Positions 23,521 to 29,598 of a stretch of 33,342 bases of DNA are shown piece by piece. Position numbers and translations under genes: made by a program. A model generated the notes under the pieces. That model made no database searches, was not told the DNA's origin, and saw nothing but the letters and a program-made list of their open reading frames with translations. Every line of letters starts with the position of its first letter. Position 1 is the first letter of the stretch. This stretch comes from CAVSWN01 sp046728115 (GTDB taxonomy: Bacteria; Acidobacteriota; Vicinamibacteria; Vicinamibacterales; CAVVIG01). The stretch spans positions 1 to 33,342 of the forward strand of contig JBKPDW010000088.1 in NCBI GenBank assembly GCA_046728115.1, read 5' to 3'.

Positions 23521-24348
23521 ATGACAGCGGCAATCCGAAAAGCGGCCGTCGCGGGAAGCTGGTATCCCGGATCCCGGTCCGCGCTCGAAGTCGCCGTCGA
23601 TCGTCATCTCGACACGAGGGGTCGCGATCTCGCGGGCGATCTCGTCGCGCTCATCGCGCCGCACGCCGGGCTGATGTACTCCGGTCCGGTTGCCGCGCAC
23701 GCATATCGGCTCCTCCGCAATCGCACGTTCGATGTGGCCGTCGTCGTGGGGCCCTCGCACTTCGTCGGATTTGACGGCGTCGCCATTCACACGGCCGGCG
23801 GGTTCGAAACCCCCTTTGGTGTGGCGGCGATTGACTCGGAGTGCGCGCACGCACTCGAAGCGGCCACGCCGATGGTGCGCCAGCACCCGACGGCGCACAT
23901 GCGCGAACACTCGCTCGAGATGCAGTTGCCGTTTCTCCAGCGAATGGCGCCGAATGTTCCAATTGTGCCGCTCGTCATGGGTTACCAGACAGCCGATACC
24001 GCGCGGGGATTGGGCGACGCGCTGTCGGCGGTTTTGAACGGCCGCCGGGCGCTGCTGATTGCCAGCACAGACCTGTCGCATTATCACGATGCCCGCACGG
24101 CGGCGGCGCTCGACCACGTCGTCATCGAGTGCGTCTCTGCCTTCGACGCGGATGCGCTGCAGGGCGCGCTCGACCTCCGGCCCGATCATGCGTGCGGCGG
24201 CGGCCCCACGGTTGCCGTAATGCGCGCGGCACGCGCGCTCGGCGCGACCGATGCGGTCACGCTGCACTACGCGGACTCGGGCGACGTTTCCGGAGACAAG
24301 TCGGCAGTGGTGGGTTACCTGGCCGCGGCGTTCGGGAGGTTCGCATGA
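23521..24348 (+). CDS. amrB: AmmeMemoRadiSam system protein B (Memo family)
   Basis: The protein has 275 residues. It has the Memo/LigB-like metal site: APHAGLMYSGP with H48, GPSHFVGFDG with H80, REHSLEMQLPFLQ with H130, STDLSHYHD near 182-190, and C225 in ACGGGP. H48, H80 and C225 correspond to the cluster that binds metal in human MEMO1. The opening KAAVAGSWYPG is the family signature. The biochemical role in bacteria is not settled; the name comes from co-occurrence with AMMECR1 and a radical SAM protein. It overlaps the AMMECR1 gene by ATGA. No radical SAM gene is present in this window. Confidence 0.93.
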   Translation: MTAAIRKAAVAGSWYPGSRSALEVAVDRHLDTRGRDLAGDLVALIAPHAGLMYSGPVAAHAYRLLRNRTFDVAVVVGPSHFVGFDGVAIHTAGGFETPFGVAAIDSECAHALEAATPMVRQHPTAHMREHSLEMQLPFLQRMAPNVPIVPLVMGYQTADTARGLGDALSAVLNGRRALLIASTDLSHYHDARTAAALDHVVIECVSAFDADALQGALDLRPDHACGGGPTVAVMRAARALGATDAVTLHYADSGDVSGDKSAVVGYLAAAFGRFA

Positions 24349-24908
24349 CAGAGGCCGCCGATCGAATACGTCTCTTGCAGCTTGCCCGCGACGCGATCGT
24401 CGCGCACGTGATGCGTCTGCCGCTGGCGCCGCCAGAGCTCACCGGAATCTACACGCGGCGCGGCGCCGCGTTTGTCAGCCTGCACGCGAACGGAGCGCTG
24501 CGCGGCTGTATCGGGCATCTCGAGGCCGATGAACCCCTCGGCGAGGTGATTCGTCGATGCGCGGTGGGTGCGTGCAGTCACGATCCGCGATTTGTCCCGG
24601 TGACCCCACAGGAACTGCCGGCGTTACATATCGAGTTGTCCCTGTTGGCGGCGCTCGAACCGATTCACGATCGATCAGCGATCGAAATCGGCCGTCATGG
24701 CCTCGTGATCGAGCACGGATGGCACCGAGGTCTGTTGCTGCCACAAGTCGCCACCGAATGGAATTGGGACGTCGAAGCGTTCATTGCGCACACCTGCCAG
24801 AAAGCCGGGCTGCCGCACGACGCGTGGCAAAGCGGCGCGAAGATGTGGCGATTCGAGGCGGAGGTGTTTGGCGAGGACAGGGAGGATACTCAGAAGAGAC
24901 CACGCTGA
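24345..24908 (+). CDS. amrA: AmmeMemoRadiSam system protein A (AMMECR1 domain)
   Basis: The protein has 187 residues. The AMMECR1 fold shows FVSLHANGALRGCIGHLE near 43-60, with the invariant LRGCIG (52-57), SHDPRFVPVTPQEL, HIELSLL, GLVIEHGWHRGLLLPQVA and FIAHTCQKAGLP. The start is fixed by the ATGA overlap with the Memo gene; a longer frame upstream only reads through that gene. The function of AMMECR1 is unknown. The conserved part ends at about FEAEVFGE (175); the last ten residues are encoded by GAGGACAGGGAGGATACT-like quasi-repeat DNA that continues past the stop. The 73-bp gap to the convergent nfo carries no hairpin. Confidence 0.93.
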   Translation: MTEAADRIRLLQLARDAIVAHVMRLPLAPPELTGIYTRRGAAFVSLHANGALRGCIGHLEADEPLGEVIRRCAVGACSHDPRFVPVTPQELPALHIELSLLAALEPIHDRSAIEIGRHGLVIEHGWHRGLLLPQVATEWNWDVEAFIAHTCQKAGLPHDAWQSGAKMWRFEAEVFGEDREDTQKRPR

Positions 24909-24981
24909 CCGCAGAGCCCGCAAAGCTTGCAGACATACCGCGAGTTCCGCGAACGTCTCGTTGATTGCCGTCTCGAATCGC

Positions 24982-25860
24982 TCAAGCCTTCAACAGTTTT
25001 CGCAGCGCCCTCAGGTTCCTGGCATCGAACCTGTCCACCTCGATTTTCGTTGGCGATCGATGTTCTTCCTTGGGCGTTTCGAGCAGCATCGGCAGTCCCT
25101 TGAACCTCGGATCGTTCACCAGCCGGCGAAACGGTTCCAGGCCGAGACAGCCTCGTCCGATGTGTTCGTGGCGATCGACGCGGCTGCCGAGCGGACGCTT
25201 CGAGTCGTTCAGGTGCATCACGCGTAGTCGCGCGAATCCGACGAGCCGTCTGAACTGCCTGAATGTCGACGCATAGCCTTCTGGCGATGCGATGTCGTAC
25301 CCCGACGCGAGCAGGTGGCATGTGTCGAGGCAGACGCCGACGCGAGAGTGCCCGCGCATCCCCTCGATCATCGTCGCGAGATCCTCGAACGTGGAACCGA
25401 GCGACGTGCCCTGCCCTGCGGTGTGCTCCAGCAGCACCATCGTCCGGCCGCGCGATCGGGCACGTAACAACTCGATGAGGCCGTCCGCAATCCGAGACAA
25501 TCCGTCCGCTTCGCAGCCCGAGGTGTAGCACCCCGGATGCAGCACAACGCCCAGCAGCCCCAGCGCCTCCGCGCGATCGAGTTCGTCGCCCATCGCATCG
25601 AGCGACTGCTGTTGCAGCGTCGGGTTGGCCGTCGCGAGGTTGATCAGATAGCTGGCGTGAGACACGACCGGCCACAGACCGGACGCGCTCACCTTCGCAC
25701 GGAATTCGCAAGTCTCCTCACGCGTCAGCGGCCGGCCGCACCACTGGTTGGCGTTCTTCGCGAAGATCTGGAACGCGTCACATCGGTGCGCGATTGCCCG
25801 ATCCACGGCGCGCGGCAGTCCGCCGGCGACAGACACGTGAGCGCCGAAGAGGGGACTCAA
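24982..25860 (-). CDS. nfo: Deoxyribonuclease IV (AP endonuclease)
   Basis: This 292-residue TIM-barrel enzyme cleaves DNA 5' to abasic sites in base excision repair. The three-metal site residues sit in their usual motifs: FGAHVSVAGG (5-14), VVSHASYLINLA, GVVLHPGCYTSG, VLLEHTAGQG, VGVCLDTCHLLASGYD, MHLNDSK, DRHEHIGRG and LLETPKEEH. The start is TTG 25860, since no ATG fits before FGAHVS. The upstream 80 bp are entirely a heptamer array that appears to form the promoter. It converges with the AMMECR1 gene. Confidence 0.95.
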   Translation of the reverse strand: MSPLFGAHVSVAGGLPRAVDRAIAHRCDAFQIFAKNANQWCGRPLTREETCEFRAKVSASGLWPVVSHASYLINLATANPTLQQQSLDAMGDELDRAEALGLLGVVLHPGCYTSGCEADGLSRIADGLIELLRARSRGRTMVLLEHTAGQGTSLGSTFEDLATMIEGMRGHSRVGVCLDTCHLLASGYDIASPEGYASTFRQFRRLVGFARLRVMHLNDSKRPLGSRVDRHEHIGRGCLGLEPFRRLVNDPRFKGLPMLLETPKEEHRSPTKIEVDRFDARNLRALRKLLKA

Positions 25861-25862
25861 GC

Positions 25863-25939
25863 AAAAGTTAGAAGTTAAAAGTCAAAAGTCAAAAGTAAAA
25901 CCGCGAACCGCGAACCTCGAATCTCGAACCTCGAACCGA
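25863..25939. repeat. Phased heptamer array filling the nfo/YdjM gap
   Basis: Eleven consecutive heptamers run without a slip: AAAAGTT, AGAAGTT, AAAAGTC, AAAAGTC, AAAAGTA, AAACCGC, then GAACCGC, GAACCTC, GAATCTC, GAACCTC and GAACCGA. Two unit types share one phase. The GAACCTC unit is the same word as in the array at 7254 (CTCGAAC rotated). The array fills the whole gap between two genes on the minus strand. Confidence 0.92.
25865..25892 (-). promoter_or_regulatory. nfo promoter made from repeat units
   Basis: On the minus strand TTGACT (25892-25887) and TAACTT (25870-25865) are separated by 16 bp, with a second TTGACT at 25885-25880. TAACTT lies 4 bases before the TTG start. Both elements are parts of the AAAAGTC-type heptamers. 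Inferred from hexamer match and spacing. Confidence 0.5.
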
Positions 25940-25941
25940 GT

Positions 25942-27069
25942 TTATCTCCCCAACCGCTCCTGGAGGACTCGCCCGTCGGTTCCGATTCTGACGACCGCCG
26001 TGAAGATGTCGGGACCGGGGCGCGGTTCGAGCGACACGACGCCCGCGACGAACCGCACGTCTGTCCAGCGCACGGTCGTGACGCCGTGGGGATCGGTGCT
26101 CAATCGTGCGGCCGGAAAGCGCGAAAACCCGAGAAACACCTGGCCGAGATGCGTGCCGGCCGCTTGCGTGACCGTGGCCGTCCACACGTCCGGATATCGG
26201 ACCGACGTGCGCCACGGCGCGCCCGGTTCATCGTCGTCATCGCGCCATCGCGCATCCAGCAGATCCAGATCCCGAAGTTCGTACGCATTGGACAGTTTGA
26301 GGATCACGCGCCATCTGAACGGAGACGTGAAGCTCGGCATCGCCGCGGCTTCGATGAGGCACCTGCGTCCGGCCGCCGGTGCGCCGGCCGTGGCCCGCGG
26401 CCAGACGGCGATGGGCGAACCGGAATCCGCCTCGGGATCGCATGGTTGCGGAAGCGTCGGACCGAACAGGCGCGGCAGCATCGAAAGCGCCGCATGATGC
26501 GAGACTGCGCGCGCACCGTAGTTGACGGCCATCAGCGTCAACACGATCGACGCATTGCGTCGTCGTGCCGCGGGCGACTGCTGCCCGAAGACGATGCCGG
26601 CCACGAGCGCGGCAAGCAGGTACACGTCGATGATGGGCATCAGATCGATGCCGAACCATTGCCAATTGAACGGGCTGAGGAAACGGATGCCGTACGACGT
26701 CGGCAGGTCCATCAGGACGTGCAAGACCGCGCCGATGATCGATACGGCGACGAGCATTGGAAACGACGCGTTGTCGTCATGGTCCGGCACGGTGCTGCGG
26801 TTGCGCGCCGCGGTCCGCCGGTCGTAGATGCGGCGGCCGAGCCAGACGACCGCGGCCGTGATGGCGGCGAAACCGACGATGCCCAGCGGTCCGTGCGTGG
26901 GACCGCGATGCCACTTCAAATAGTTCACGGGTCCGGTCGCGATCGTGACGATGTCGATGTCCGGTGCGTTCGACGCGATCAGGAGCGCTGCGGTCGTCCC
27001 GCGGCCCGCACGGCCGAGCGGCGTGCGCGCGAGGGTGAGCCCGAAGAGCGTGTGAGTGAGATTGTCCAA
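25942..27069 (-). CDS. YdjM-like membrane-bound metal-dependent hydrolase
   Basis: The protein has 375 residues. It opens DNLTHTLFGLTLART, the family N-terminus with a metal-site His, and continues SNAPDIDIV and KWHRGPTHGPLG (about 56-67). HVLMDLPTSYGIRFLSPFNWQWFGID follows in adjoining blocks near 128-155. Three to five hydrophobic segments lie in the first 200 residues. The last 150 residues form a soluble domain of mixed character. The family is described as inner-membrane metal-dependent hydrolases linked to stress responses; substrates are not known. The TTG start at 27069 is chosen because it gives the family opening; the frame further up lies inside the divergent gene. TATATT lies 7 bases upstream. 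Confidence 0.85.
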   Translation of the reverse strand: MDNLTHTLFGLTLARTPLGRAGRGTTAALLIASNAPDIDIVTIATGPVNYLKWHRGPTHGPLGIVGFAAITAAVVWLGRRIYDRRTAARNRSTVPDHDDNASFPMLVAVSIIGAVLHVLMDLPTSYGIRFLSPFNWQWFGIDLMPIIDVYLLAALVAGIVFGQQSPAARRRNASIVLTLMAVNYGARAVSHHAALSMLPRLFGPTLPQPCDPEADSGSPIAVWPRATAGAPAAGRRCLIEAAAMPSFTSPFRWRVILKLSNAYELRDLDLLDARWRDDDDEPGAPWRTSVRYPDVWTATVTQAAGTHLGQVFLGFSRFPAARLSTDPHGVTTVRWTDVRFVAGVVSLEPRPGPDIFTAVVRIGTDGRVLQERLGR

Positions 27070-27075
27070 GCAAAC

Positions 27076-27082
27076 TAATATA
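27076..27082. promoter_or_regulatory. Overlapping divergent -10 elements
   Basis: On the plus strand TAATAT (27076-27081) ends 6 bases before the ATG at 27088. On the minus strand TATATT (27082-27077) ends 7 bases before the TTG at 27069. One 7-bp AT patch therefore seems to serve both genes, with both transcripts starting at or beside their start codons. Neither gene has a Shine-Dalgarno sequence; only 18 bp separate the starts. Confidence 0.55.
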
Positions 27083-27087
27083 GCAGC

Positions 27088-27978
27088 ATGCGAAAAGCGT
27101 CTTCTGCCGCCTTCGTGGTGTCGGCTCTGTTGGTCGCGGCGCCGCCGGCACACGCGTGGGGCTTTGCCGGCCATCGCATGATCATGGCGCGTGCAATCGA
27201 TCTGCTGCCGCCAGAGCTCAAGCCGTTCTTCACGCACTATCGCGACGAGATCGTCGCGCGATCGATCGATCCCGATCTCTGGCGCAACGCCGGATGGGAA
27301 GACGAGCCGAACCATTTTCTCGATTTCGGCGCGCGCGAGTTCGGTGAGTACCCGTTTCGCGAACTGCCGCGCGAATACGGCGACGCTCTCGAGAAGTTCG
27401 GTCAGGCGACATTGAGACGCAACGGTCTGCTGCCCTGGCGGGTCGCGGAAGAGTTCGGAAACCTTCGGCGAGCGTTCGAAGGTTTCAGGCGAGAGTCGGC
27501 GTACGGACCGACTGACGTCGTACTCTTCGCGCCGGTCGCGTGCCACTACATTCAGGATGCGCATCAGCCGTTACACGCCTCGATCAATTACGACGGCCAG
27601 CTGACCGGCAACAGCGGCATTCATGCGCGATTCGAGCGCGACCTCATCGAGCGGTTCGCGTCGCGTCTCACGCTGTCGCCCGCCGCGCCGCAGCCGATCG
27701 GCAACGCTCGCGACACTGCGTTCGATGCGCTGCTGGCCAGTTATCCGCTGGTCGATCAGATCCTGAGAGCGGACGCCGACGCCGCGGCGGGCAAGGACAC
27801 GTACGACGACGATTACTTCGAGAGGTTCTTTGCGAAGGTCAAGCCGGTGCTCGAGCGACGTCTGTCGGACTCGATCACGGCGAGCGCCGGCATCATCATC
27901 GGTGCATGGGAAGCGGCCGGGAAACCGGCCTTGAAGCTCGAAGGCGCGCGGCCGCTTCAGAAAATCAAGAAGCCGTAA
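27088..27978 (+). CDS. Exported S1/P1 nuclease / phospholipase C-like trinuclear zinc enzyme
   Basis: The protein has 296 residues. The signal peptide ends AHA|WGFAGH, so the mature protein starts with Trp24, as in P1 nuclease and B. cereus phospholipase C, where the N-terminal Trp binds zinc. The other ligands are spaced as in P1: H29, D61, H76, H153, D157 and H163, then H179. The last ligand is Glu (E183), as in phospholipase C, rather than the Asp of P1. The enzyme cleaves either single-stranded nucleic acids or phospholipid head groups outside the cytoplasm; the sequence does not decide which. No Shine-Dalgarno sequence is present; TAATAT sits 6 bases upstream. It converges with mgtC, 6 bp apart. 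Confidence 0.88.
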   Translation: MRKASSAAFVVSALLVAAPPAHAWGFAGHRMIMARAIDLLPPELKPFFTHYRDEIVARSIDPDLWRNAGWEDEPNHFLDFGAREFGEYPFRELPREYGDALEKFGQATLRRNGLLPWRVAEEFGNLRRAFEGFRRESAYGPTDVVLFAPVACHYIQDAHQPLHASINYDGQLTGNSGIHARFERDLIERFASRLTLSPAAPQPIGNARDTAFDALLASYPLVDQILRADADAAAGKDTYDDDYFERFFAKVKPVLERRLSDSITASAGIIIGAWEAAGKPALKLEGARPLQKIKKP

Positions 27979-27984
27979 GCCGGG

Positions 27985-28434
27985 CTACTTCGAATCCCGC
28001 GATCCGGAGTCATTCTCGTGCAGACTCTTGTCGAAGCGGGCCTCGATCGGCGCCAGCAGTGCCAGGACGATTAGGGTAATCGCCGTCGCGATCGCGGCCA
28101 TCTGGTATTGTCCGGCGCCCACGGCCATGCCGACCGCCGCGTTCACCCAGATGGTAGCCGCCGTCGTCATGCCGCGAATGCTCCGTCCGGCGTGAAGGAT
28201 TGCGCCGGCGCCCAGGAATCCGATTCCTGTCACGATCTGCGCAGCCACGCGGTCGGGCGTTCCGCCGGAGGAACCGAGGTCGATCGAGATTGTCGTGAAC
28301 AGCGCCGATCCGACGGCAATGAGAATATTCGTGCGGAGGCCGGCGGGTTTCCGTCGAGCTTCGCGCTCGATGCCCATTGCGGCGCCCAACCCTGCCGCGA
28401 GCAACAGACGAAGCGAGAGATCGAGGGGCGCCAT
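27985..28434 (-). CDS. MgtC/SapB-family membrane protein
   Basis: The protein has 149 residues with four or five hydrophobic segments. The signature runs LSLRLLLAAGLGAAMGIERE and then KPAGLRTNILIAVGSALFT, followed by TGIGFLGAGAIL and GMTTAATIWVNAAVGMAVG. Membrane-only members of this length are widespread; MgtC proteins are linked to Mg homeostasis and, in some bacteria, to inhibition of the F1Fo ATPase. The specific role here is not evident. It converges with the S1/P1 gene and diverges from the gene at 28456, with 21 bp between the starts. Confidence 0.9.
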   Translation of the reverse strand: MAPLDLSLRLLLAAGLGAAMGIEREARRKPAGLRTNILIAVGSALFTTISIDLGSSGGTPDRVAAQIVTGIGFLGAGAILHAGRSIRGMTTAATIWVNAAVGMAVGAGQYQMAAIATAITLIVLALLAPIEARFDKSLHENDSGSRDSK

Positions 28435-28442
28435 GTCCCGTC

Positions 28443-28448
28443 TACAAT
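28443..28448 (+). promoter_or_regulatory. TANNNT -10 element before the gene at 28456
   Basis: TACAAT ends 7 bases before the GTG start. No Shine-Dalgarno sequence is present. This is the same near-leaderless spacing as at 27069. Confidence 0.42.
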
Positions 28449-28455
28449 CGATCGT

Positions 28456-29118
28456 GTGGAGGCGATAGTTTACCTCGTGCCGGTGGGAGCGGGCCGCTAC
28501 GAGCTCTACTCCGAGCCGCCCGACGACGTCGATGCGACGCCACGCGAAGGATTTTTCGCGCAGCAGGCGCATCGATTCCGCGAGCGGTGGCGCGAGGCGG
28601 TTCATACCGCGCGGCGTGGCGATCAACCGACCGGCTATCTGGCCCGGGCGCGCGACTGGGTCGTGTGCCGCGTTGCGGAGACCATCGGCGAACAGCGCAC
28701 CCTCTGGTCGCTGCGCCAGCTCGCGGCGATCGAGCTGCGCTACCCGTCCGATCTGTCGGCCGCCGATGCGGTGTCGCTGCCGCGGCAGCTCCTGCTCGCC
28801 GCGCGCTGGCACCACGGTGTCTGGCTCATCGTCGACGGCGTCCTGTTCGCGTTGTCCGGCTTGCTCGTGCTCGTGCCGGGACCGAACGTGTTCGCCTACT
28901 ATTTCGGTCTGCGCACGGTCGGGCACTTCCTCTCGTGGCGCGGCGCCGTTTGCGGCCTCGATCGGGTTGAGTGGCATCGGCACGCCGAACCGGCGCTCGC
29001 CGAACTCCGCGAGCTGGCCGACGTGCCGCGCGAGTCGCGTGCGATGCGTGTCGAGGCCATCGCCGCAAGTCTCAAGCTGCCGAGGCTCGCGGCGTTCTTC
29101 GATCGCGTCGCAGTGTGA
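28456..29118 (+). CDS. Membrane protein of unknown function, resembling Mit_KHE1 (mitochondrial K+/H+ exchange-related) proteins
   Basis: The protein has 220 residues with a GTG start. A soluble, Arg-rich N-terminal half (1-118) precedes one long hydrophobic stretch with LIVDGVLFALSGLLVLVPGP (124-143), then NVFAYYFGLRTVGHFLSWRGA (144-164). A soluble tail of about 55 residues follows. The PGPNVFxYYxxxRxxxHxxxxxGA segment recalls the domain named mitochondrial K+/H+ exchange-related (Mit_KHE1); I hold this family match with moderate confidence only, and no transport activity should be inferred from it. The start was chosen as the first in-frame start after mgtC. The stop opens directly into the first octamer array. 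Confidence 0.6.
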   Translation: MEAIVYLVPVGAGRYELYSEPPDDVDATPREGFFAQQAHRFRERWREAVHTARRGDQPTGYLARARDWVVCRVAETIGEQRTLWSLRQLAAIELRYPSDLSAADAVSLPRQLLLAARWHHGVWLIVDGVLFALSGLLVLVPGPNVFAYYFGLRTVGHFLSWRGAVCGLDRVEWHRHAEPALAELRELADVPRESRAMRVEAIAASLKLPRLAAFFDRVAV

Positions 29119-29122
29119 AGAT

Positions 29123-29331
29123 AAGGATCTGAGGATCTGAGGATGTGAGGATCTAAGGATGTGAGGATGTGAGGGTGTGAGGATGTGAGGATCTAAGGAT
29201 GTGAGGATCTAAGGATGTGAGGATGTGAGGATGTAAGGATGTGAGGATGTGAGGATGTGAGGATGTGAGGATCTGAGGAGCTGAGGGATCTGAGAATTTG
29301 AGAATCTGAAGGCGTGAGAATGTTAGGATCT
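29123..29331. repeat. Octamer tandem array, left arm
   Basis: There are 26 units of 8 bp, all variants of GAGGATGT, GAGGATCT and AAGGATGT, with one 9-bp unit (29283-29291). The array begins 4 bp after the stop codon at 29118. The last five units drift (GAGAATTT, GAGAATCT, GAAGGCGT, GAGAATGT, TAGGATCT). Confidence 0.95.
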
Positions 29332-29361
29332 AGGGCGGATGTGCCTGGCTTCGTGGATTAT
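29332..29361. other. Unique spacer between the two octamer arrays
   Basis: This is a 30-bp non-repetitive segment separating the two facing arrays. It would be the loop if the arms paired. No motif recognised. Confidence 0.7.
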
Positions 29362-29570
29362 CAGATTCTTAGATTCTCAAATTCCCAGATTCTCCAAATC
29401 CTCAGATTCTCAAATCCTCAGATTCTCAAATCCTCAGATTCTCAAATCCTCAGATTCTCAAATCCTCAGATTCTCAAATCCTCAGATTCTCAGATTCTCA
29501 GATTCTCAAATCCTCAGATTCTCAGATTCTCAGATTCTCAGATCCTTACATTCTTACATTCTTATATTCT
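29362..29570. repeat. Octamer tandem array, right arm (inverted orientation)
   Basis: There are 26 units, mainly CAGATTCT and CAAATCCT alternating, with one 9-bp unit (29394-29402), and TACATTCT/TATATTCT at the end. The reverse complement reads GAGAATCT/GAGGATTT, the same kind of unit as the left arm, so the arrays face each other. Degenerate units continue to about 29594, next to the lpxD start. Confidence 0.95.
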
Positions 29571-29598
29571 GTCACCCTGACATACTCAGTTCTGTAGA

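Noticed and set aside
29123..29570. CRISPR array
   Set aside because: Units are 8 bp and contiguous with no unique spacers of 25-40 bp, and no cas gene is nearby.
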